From the NCBI RefSeq assembly GCF_042453785.1, contig NC_091676.1:1061501-1125500 (forward strand): a DNA stretch of 64,000 nucleotides. Reading direction: 5' to 3'. Shown one piece after another: positions 58,379 through 64,000 of this stretch. The DNA is from Malus domestica (lineage: Eukaryota; Streptophyta; Magnoliopsida; Rosales; Rosaceae). The translations under genes and the position numbers were made by a program. The notes below the pieces were generated by a model. It did no database searches, was not told the DNA's origin, and was given only the letters and a program-made list of their open reading frames with translations. Every line of letters begins with the position of its first letter. Within the stretch, counting starts at the first letter, position 1.

Positions 58379-58601
58379 GATTTCGCTGGCCATTTCCCCT
58401 ACTTTCTAAAACTCGGGCCAGATACCTCTCGTCGATTTTGGATCTAAAATCCATGCACCTCAAACTATGAGAGAAAAGAGGCAGACTTTTCTCTCTTGCT
58501 GTTCGTCCTCGTCAATTTATCCCGGACCTAAAGTAGAATGTTGGAGGTGGTGGCTATGGTGACCTAAATGAGAAGAGAAAGGAAGGGAGCAAGGTCGACC
58601 C
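58379..58601. other. Short segment between two transposons
   Basis: GC is moderately higher than nearby. Nothing was recognised. Confidence 0.35.
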
Positions 58602-58604
58602 TAA

Positions 58605-59346
58605 GACCATCTCCAACCCTAGGCCTAAAACTTAATATTTTTAGCCCAAAAACATTTTTTCTGCTCAAACCATTCTGACTTAAAAAAAAATAAAATTATG
58701 TAGACTATTCTAAATTAATTTTATGAACATTTTAACCCAAAATATTTAAATTCCGATAATTATTGAAAAATCACTAAATCGATACATGAAACTCATGAAA
58801 CACTATGTAAGCATATGAAAATCATGATACAAATGTATAAACACAAATTAACTGTTGAATCATTTTTTTTTATCGTTAGATTTGATTATATTGAATCTTA
58901 GCCGTTAAATTTTATATAAATATAAAACTAAAAAAAAAGTTTGAATCTAGGCCGTTGGATTAATCAATGGCTCATTTAAATTAGGCCGTTGGATCACAAA
59001 TACAGCCGTTAGGCTATCCGACTGGGCTGACATGCGGGAGACAAGCCCAAGTGGGTGGGGTCCCTTTGTGATTGTCTCTGGCGCGTGCCGTGCGTTGGGC
59101 AAGTGAGGGATCGGCATGTGGGTTCACAGCCCACTTTTCAAGCACACTGGTGGGGTCCACGCCCAATCTTGGGCTAAAAGCTGGGCGGAATTTGGGTTTC
59201 TTTTAGCTTTTAGTTTTTAGGTCCAAGTTTTAGGTTGGGTTGGATTGGATTTTGAGGGGAAGGGAGCTAAAATTTAACTTTTCGCCTAATGGGGAATCTA
59301 AAATTTAACTTTTTAACTCACTTCTAGCCTAGGATTAGAGACAGTC
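58605..59346. mobile_element. Harbinger MITE, deletion derivative of the 44450 family
   Basis: The ends GACCATCTCCAACCCTAGGC and (complemented) GACTGTCTCTAATCCTAGGC are flanked by TAA (58602-58604 and 59347-59349). Both subterminal parts align with the 44450-46743 element, while the ORF region is missing. It is 742 bp. Confidence 0.85.
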
Positions 59347-59349
59347 TAA

Positions 59350-60421
59350 TGGTAGTTGAAGTAGCCGTTCCCTTATCGCTCTCTCTCACTTTGAAGAGGC
59401 CCCCAATTTATATTTATATATACATATTACAACCAAATTTTTGTATAAAATATAAAAAAAAAACCCCATAAAAACTGTATAAAATGCATTGTTTCGTTGT
59501 TTGATTTGCTTTTGAAATATTGTTAAATTGGAACCAATAAAAAAACCCTTGATTAATCAATGTCACCATCCATTCGCAGAATAATGATTATGATTTTTTG
59601 CATAATTGGAACCATAAAAACACCATGGAATAGGTCGGTTAACGTCGTTTGATTCTTTATTTTGATGATTTTGAATATCTGATCGTTTGCCTGATTGCTT
59701 ATGCTTTGCTTTTATTAAAATATTATATGGGTTTTGAGTGGAATTTGATTTTTTAATTTGTTTCTCTATCAAATTATTGTTTACAGAATATTGAGTTGAA
59801 TGTTGATGGTATGCCGAATAACGTGTAATAAGGGACCAGCAGGCCTAAGCCTTCCTCTTGGATGGCTTGTGAATCATTTTCCATTTTTGGATTTTATATG
59901 ACTTTTTCAAATTCTATCCAATTAAGTATGAATCTGTTGGCTGTTTTCCGTTTGTTTTGCTGCTGCATCGCTTTCCAATTTCTAATTAAGCTAAAAATAT
60001 GAATTAAGCAAGTTGATTAAAATAATTTGTTTACTTATATTGAAGTTTAAGTCTATTTATTTTCGGCATTCTAACAAATATTGCACGCTAAGGAGGAGTC
60101 AAACTTAAAATACTGACGAGAAAATGCATAACTCTAACCGACTTGACTGTATCTAAATTTGTCTCGTCTCCGAAAAATTGAATAGTTTAAAATTGTATTT
60201 GCCAATTAATTAAAATTGCCATTAAGTCTATGATTTCATAATGTATTGACCAAATTAACAAATGAAAACATGAATCAGTGGAGGGATCGCTAACTCTTCC
60301 AGATTTCCAAGTCAACAGACTTCCGTCAACGCAAAAATGCCAGTCAAACCCGCCATGGCCAATTAGCCGCCATTAATACACCACCAATCAAACTCAACAT
60401 CCAATCAAACTCACCACAACC
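59350..60421 (+). promoter_or_regulatory. Upstream region of the lectin receptor kinase
   Basis: AT-rich sequence with CCAAT-type motifs close to the gene (GCCAATTAGCC at about 60357, CCAATCAAACTCA twice at about 60384-60412). No certain TATA box or other gene was seen. Confidence 0.45.
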
Positions 60422-62821
60422 ATGTCCACCTTCCTCCTCTCCATCCTCCTCGCCTTCATCCTCTCAAACCTGCCACCCTCCTCCGCCCAACAACTCAACT
60501 CCTTCTCCTCCAAAGACTCCCCATGGACTCCATCCCAGCAGAACAAGACCCTCCTCTCCCCAAACTCCCTCTTTGCCGCCGGTTTCCTAAGCCTACCCAA
60601 TTCCCCCAACCTCTTCAACTTCTCAGTTTGGTACCACAACATCTCCGCCCCCAACTCCGTCGTCTGGACCGCCAACCCAAAATCCCCATTAGCCCCCTCC
60701 GCAACCCTCGTCATCACGGCAGCCGGCGTCCTCCGTCTCACTAACTCTTCCGCCGCCGCTGGCGGTGGCAACTTGTGGCCAGGACCTTCTTCTTCGAACC
60801 CAAACACCACCAGACTCCTCCTCCGCAACGACGGAAACTTAATTTACGGCAAATGGGAGAGCTTCGCCTTCCCCACTGACACCGTGTTGCCGAACCAGAG
60901 CATGACCGGAGCTAATTTCACCCTTCTTTCCAAAAACGGCAAGTTCAGCGTCGTCAACGCGAGTTGTTTAGTCTTCAACAACACTGACGTCTACCAGAAT
61001 CTCACCAACGCTTTCCAGTCTCTGGGCTCCGAAGGCAAAGTGCAGCAGGCAAACGGCGCCTCGTTTATTGCCTCCGATTTCGGCCTGAATCGATCTCGAA
61101 GACTGACGATCGACGACGACGGGAATTTCAGAATTTACAGCTTCGACCCCAGTCTGCGGCAATGGAACATCGTCTGGCAAGCCGGGTACGAATTGTGCCA
61201 AGTCCACGGCACGTGTGGGCCGAACGCCATCTGCGTCAGCGACGGTTCGAGCTCCTCTTACTGCGTGTGCCCGCCGGGATTTAGAGAATCCGCCGGCGGA
61301 ATCAAAGACGGAGGGTGCGAAAGGAAAATTAAGCTCACGAATTTGGGGAACACCAGATTTGAGCGGCTTGATTACGTGAATTTCACGGGCGGGTCGAACC
61401 AGACCAATTGGCCCGCCACCAATTTCAGCGTCTGCGAATCAAGATGCCTGGTGAGAAACAATTGCCTCGGATTCATGTTCAAATACGACGGCAAAGGCTA
61501 CTGCGTGCTCCAGCTCGAGAGATTGTTATACGGGTACTGGTCGCCCGGATCCGAAACCGCTATGTTTCTCCGGGTCGACAAATCGGAGACTGACAGGTCG
61601 AATTTTACAGGGATGACGGAGCTGCTGGAGACGACGTGTCCCGTTCAGATAAGACTCCCGCTTCCGCCGGAGGATTCGAACGCGACGACAAGGAACATTG
61701 TGATTATATGCACCCTTTTTGCGGCGGAGCTGATTTCCGGCGTGCTTTTCTTCTGGGCATTTATAAAGAAGTACATCAAGTACAGAGACATGGCTCGGAC
61801 TCTGGGTCTCGAGTTCCTCCCCGCCGGGGGCCCAAAGAGGTTCTCGTACGCTGAACTTAAAGCCGCCACCAAAGACTTCTCGAACCTCATCGGCAAAGGC
61901 GGGTTTGGAGACGTTTACAAAGGCGTGTTAACCGATCAGCGCGTGGTGGCAGTTAAGTGTTTGAAGCATGTCGCCGGCGGTGACGCCGAGTTCTGGGCGG
62001 AGGTAACGATTATTGCCCGGATGCACCACCTCAACTTGGTCAGACTTTGGGGCTTTTGCGCGGAAAAGGGTCAACGGATCTTAGTCTATGAGTACGTCCC
62101 AAATGGATCCCTCGACAAGTACCTCTTCCAACCGGGTCGGGTTACGCCGTCAGACTCGGTGGAGGAAACGGGTGTTCTGATCGATGACGAGCGGAAACCG
62201 ATACTCGATTGGGGGATCCGATACCGAATTGCTTTGGGTGTGGCGAGATCGATCGCGTACCTCCACGAGGAGTGCTTGGAGTGGGTTTTGCACTGCGACA
62301 TCAAGCCGGAGAACATTCTCTTGGGCGACGATTTCTGCCCCAAGATATCGGATTTCGGGCTGGCGAAGCTGAAGAAAAAGGAGGACATGGTGACGATATC
62401 TCGGATGCACGGGACCCGCGGGTACATGGCGCCGGAGTGGATCAAGGCGGACCAGATCACGCCCAAGGCTGACGTGTACAGCTTCGGGATGGTGCTGTTG
62501 GAACTGGTGAGTGGGGTCCGCAACACCGAGATCCAAGGGTCGATGATCGAGAGCGACGACTGGTACTTTCCGAGATGGGCGTTCGATAAGGTGTTTAAGG
62601 AGATGAACGTGGAGGATATTCTGGACCGTCGGATCAAGAACTCGTACGATAGCAGGGTGCATTTCGATGCGGTGAATCGGATGGTGCAGACGGCGATGTG
62701 GTGCTTGCAGGATCGGCCGGAGATGCGGCCGTCGATGGGGAAGGTGGCGAAGATGTTGGAGGGGACGGTGGATATCACGGAGCCCAAAAAGCCCACTATA
62801 TTTTTCCTCAGCGACGACTAG
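60422..62821 (+). CDS. G-type lectin S-receptor-like Ser/Thr protein kinase
   Basis: Intronless, 799 aa from the ATG at 60422. A signal peptide (about 1-23) is followed by a bulb-type lectin domain (WTANPKSPLAP, LLLRNDGNLIYGKWESFAFP). Next come an EGF-like Cys cluster (about 258-293), a PAN-like segment (CESRCLVRNNCLGF, about 333-375), a transmembrane helix (about 424-447) and a kinase (about 480-770) with GKGGFGDVYKG, VAVKCL, HCDIKPENILL and SDFGLAK. The residue before the catalytic Asp is Cys instead of Arg, so this is a non-RD kinase, common in this family and among immune-type receptors. Likely a plasma-membrane sensor; the ligand is unknown. Coding GC is markedly higher than in the flanks. 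ZmPK1-like naming is an alternative. Confidence 0.92.
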   Translation: MSTFLLSILLAFILSNLPPSSAQQLNSFSSKDSPWTPSQQNKTLLSPNSLFAAGFLSLPNSPNLFNFSVWYHNISAPNSVVWTANPKSPLAPSATLVITAAGVLRLTNSSAAAGGGNLWPGPSSSNPNTTRLLLRNDGNLIYGKWESFAFPTDTVLPNQSMTGANFTLLSKNGKFSVVNASCLVFNNTDVYQNLTNAFQSLGSEGKVQQANGASFIASDFGLNRSRRLTIDDDGNFRIYSFDPSLRQWNIVWQAGYELCQVHGTCGPNAICVSDGSSSSYCVCPPGFRESAGGIKDGGCERKIKLTNLGNTRFERLDYVNFTGGSNQTNWPATNFSVCESRCLVRNNCLGFMFKYDGKGYCVLQLERLLYGYWSPGSETAMFLRVDKSETDRSNFTGMTELLETTCPVQIRLPLPPEDSNATTRNIVIICTLFAAELISGVLFFWAFIKKYIKYRDMARTLGLEFLPAGGPKRFSYAELKAATKDFSNLIGKGGFGDVYKGVLTDQRVVAVKCLKHVAGGDAEFWAEVTIIARMHHLNLVRLWGFCAEKGQRILVYEYVPNGSLDKYLFQPGRVTPSDSVEETGVLIDDERKPILDWGIRYRIALGVARSIAYLHEECLEWVLHCDIKPENILLGDDFCPKISDFGLAKLKKKEDMVTISRMHGTRGYMAPEWIKADQITPKADVYSFGMVLLELVSGVRNTEIQGSMIESDDWYFPRWAFDKVFKEMNVEDILDRRIKNSYDSRVHFDAVNRMVQTAMWCLQDRPEMRPSMGKVAKMLEGTVDITEPKKPTIFFLSDD

Positions 62822-63184
62822 TCTCTGGAGTTGAATAATGTCGTTGTTGCCGGCGGCCCCTCGTTGGCGCCTTTTTTGTATTTTGCTTTAAGTTGTTGTA
62901 TTTAATTTATTTTCCTTGTATATTATTGTATTATACTCATTGGGCCCGCTATGATTTAGTTCCCAAAGGGCCTTTGGAATCGGGAAAGTAAAGAGTCCAA
63001 GATCCGATAACGTTTGTGACTCGCATTGTTAAATATTAGAAGGGATTGACGAGAGTATAGACATTATTATTTTCTACAACAACTTTAAGGCACAATTTGT
63101 TGAGCATTGTTTATCTATGTTGAGCATATAAACGAACTTTGAATGTAGATAAAATCTTATTCGTTCATTTTATATCTTGTGAAC
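62822..63184 (+). other. 3' flank of the lectin receptor kinase
   Basis: Probable 3' UTR with several TATTTAATTT/TATATTATTG poly-A-signal-like stretches near 62890-62935. Confidence 0.45.
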
Positions 63185-63380
63185 CAGGATTCTCTCCTGA
63201 GCATTCCCTAGGGATCCCGCAATCTTATTCGTTCATTTTATATCGTGCGCTCAGTTTTCGTTAGGTACTATTCATATTTGAATTTTAAAATTTAAATTTT
63301 AAATGATTTCTGATCGCACGATACACGATGAACGGATAAAATTGCAGGATCCCTAGGAAAATGCTCAGGAGAGAATCCTG
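63185..63380. mobile_element. Fold-back MITE behind the lectin receptor kinase
   Basis: Inverted ends of about 38 bp: CAGGATTCTCTCCTGAGC then CCTAGGGATCC, paired with GGATCCCTAGG then GCTCAGGAGAGAATCCTG. A phrase CTTATTCGTTCATTTTATATC is shared by the left part and the sequence just outside it (63157 and 63224). It is about 196 bp and non-coding. Confidence 0.8.
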
Positions 63381-63691
63381 ATTCCTGTCTTGTGATTTTG
63401 TTCTTCTTAATAATACGATATTATCTACACTAAGAAAAATGAAATGAATAACATCAAAATTAACATTTTAATATAAAAATATAATTTTTCGTTAAAATAA
63501 ATAGCATCGACATCTTTTTATTAAAACTCGCTCAAAAAACCCACCCCAAATGCCCAGACGCATTCACATTGATTCTTTCAGTCTCACTCTCTTGTCCATT
63601 CTTCCATTTTTTTTTTCTTGTCGTAATTCACAAATTATGAATCTCCTCTTCTTCCAGTTCTGAATTAAAAGCTCTCTGAAGGTCTCGTCTC
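63381..63691 (+). promoter_or_regulatory. Intergenic and leader of the last gene
   Basis: It includes a decayed MITE-like stretch (about 63440-63530) and a CT-rich leader (TTTCAGTCTCACTCTCTTG) before the ATG. Confidence 0.4.
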
Positions 63692-64000
63692 ATGGCGTTG
63701 AGATCCAACGGTCGAAAACTGTCGTTCGAGATTCTGAGAAGAAACAGCTCCCTCGACGGTGAACATGACGAAGCAATCTTCTACCGATCCAACTCCGATC
63801 CCCTCCAATCCGATCAATCCACCAACGCCAAGTCCGCGCGGAGAAAACGCAAGAAGAAGAAGAAGACACCCGCCACCGCTCACGCTTCCATACCCGAAAG
63901 CCCCACCGCCACCTACGGCGTCGTTTCTGACTCCTTCGATGTCAATTCCGAAACCACAAACGTAGAAACCGGCGATATTCGCGGCAACGGATTGGAATTC
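63692..64000 (+). CDS. POD1/TAPT1-like membrane protein, N-terminal part (runs off window)
   Basis: The ATG at 63692 opens a frame of 103 codons that is still open at the window end. It begins MALRSNGRKLSFEILRRNSS, followed by RSNSDP, a basic run (RRKRKKKKK) and an IPESP motif. This order resembles the N terminus of POLLEN DEFECTIVE IN GUIDANCE 1, the plant TAPT1 homologue, an ER membrane protein needed for pollen tube guidance. The conserved membrane domain lies outside the window, so the call rests on the N-terminal motif pattern recalled from the family. The sequence is GC-richer than its surroundings, in keeping with a real coding exon. Confidence 0.65.
   Translation, partial: MALRSNGRKLSFEILRRNSSLDGEHDEAIFYRSNSDPLQSDQSTNAKSARRKRKKKKKTPATAHASIPESPTATYGVVSDSFDVNSETTNVETGDIRGNGLEF

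Noticed and set aside
62086..62796. 236-codon antisense frame in the lectin receptor kinase
   Set aside because: It mirrors a GC-rich coding region. The plus strand has the complete kinase.

Overview
The window looks like nuclear DNA of a woody dicot. The genes have plant introns, and the gene and transposon types (TMK1-like kinases, a cytokinin receptor, Cassandra elements with 5S-like LTRs, PIF/Harbinger MITEs) resemble Rosaceae, most likely the apple/pear group. The family assignment is inferred from general familiarity, not from a search. Host genes are few and widely spaced. Most of the remaining DNA is nested mobile elements, many of which can be delimited to the base by terminal repeats and target-site duplications (TSDs).

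Layout. 1-5.4 kb is a composite of LTR-retrotransposon pieces: a coiled-coil ORF end, a 181-bp exon/intron-like tandem array, a GTGAAGCTTT minisatellite, a minus-strand gag, and its LTR with primer-binding site. 5.9-13 kb holds two complete Cassandra elements and a run of back-to-back MITEs. 15.9-20.2 kb is an 11-exon cytokinin receptor histidine kinase (AHK4/CRE1/WOL type). 20.4-33.9 kb is a tandem duplication carrying two TMK1-like receptor kinases. The second copy is full length (942 aa). The first lost its C-terminal tail at the duplication junction and now runs into a copy of the AHK4 3' flank. 34-40 kb is transposon-rich (a MULE with repeated splice-acceptor-like modules, and a SINE inside a MITE). 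40.3-41.6 kb is a U-box E3 ligase (PUB21-like). 43.2-44.1 kb is a Pack-MULE-like element carrying a probable mitochondrial-presequence exon. 44.4-46.7 kb is a PIF/Harbinger element with a Cassandra solo LTR inside it. 48.1-52.3 kb is a young, complete, non-coding LTR retrotransposon. 53.0-54.4 kb is an ANTH-domain clathrin assembly protein on the minus strand. 55-59.3 kb is a probable gypsy solo LTR, a hAT element with a nested MITE, and another Harbinger MITE. 60.4-62.8 kb is an intronless G-type lectin receptor kinase. The start of a POD1/TAPT1-like gene runs off the right edge.

How the genes relate. Several act in perception at membranes: cytokinin (AHK4), auxin-linked TMK kinases, a lectin receptor kinase, a stress-type U-box ligase and an endocytic adaptor. 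Nothing in the sequence shows that they form one pathway. The only physical link is the AHK4-TMK duplication, which put AHK4-derived 3' sequence behind the truncated TMK copy. I found no clearly new molecular system. The items most worth a second look are that duplication junction, the Pack-MULE, the exon/intron-like array and the amplified 5S cassette in one Cassandra LTR.
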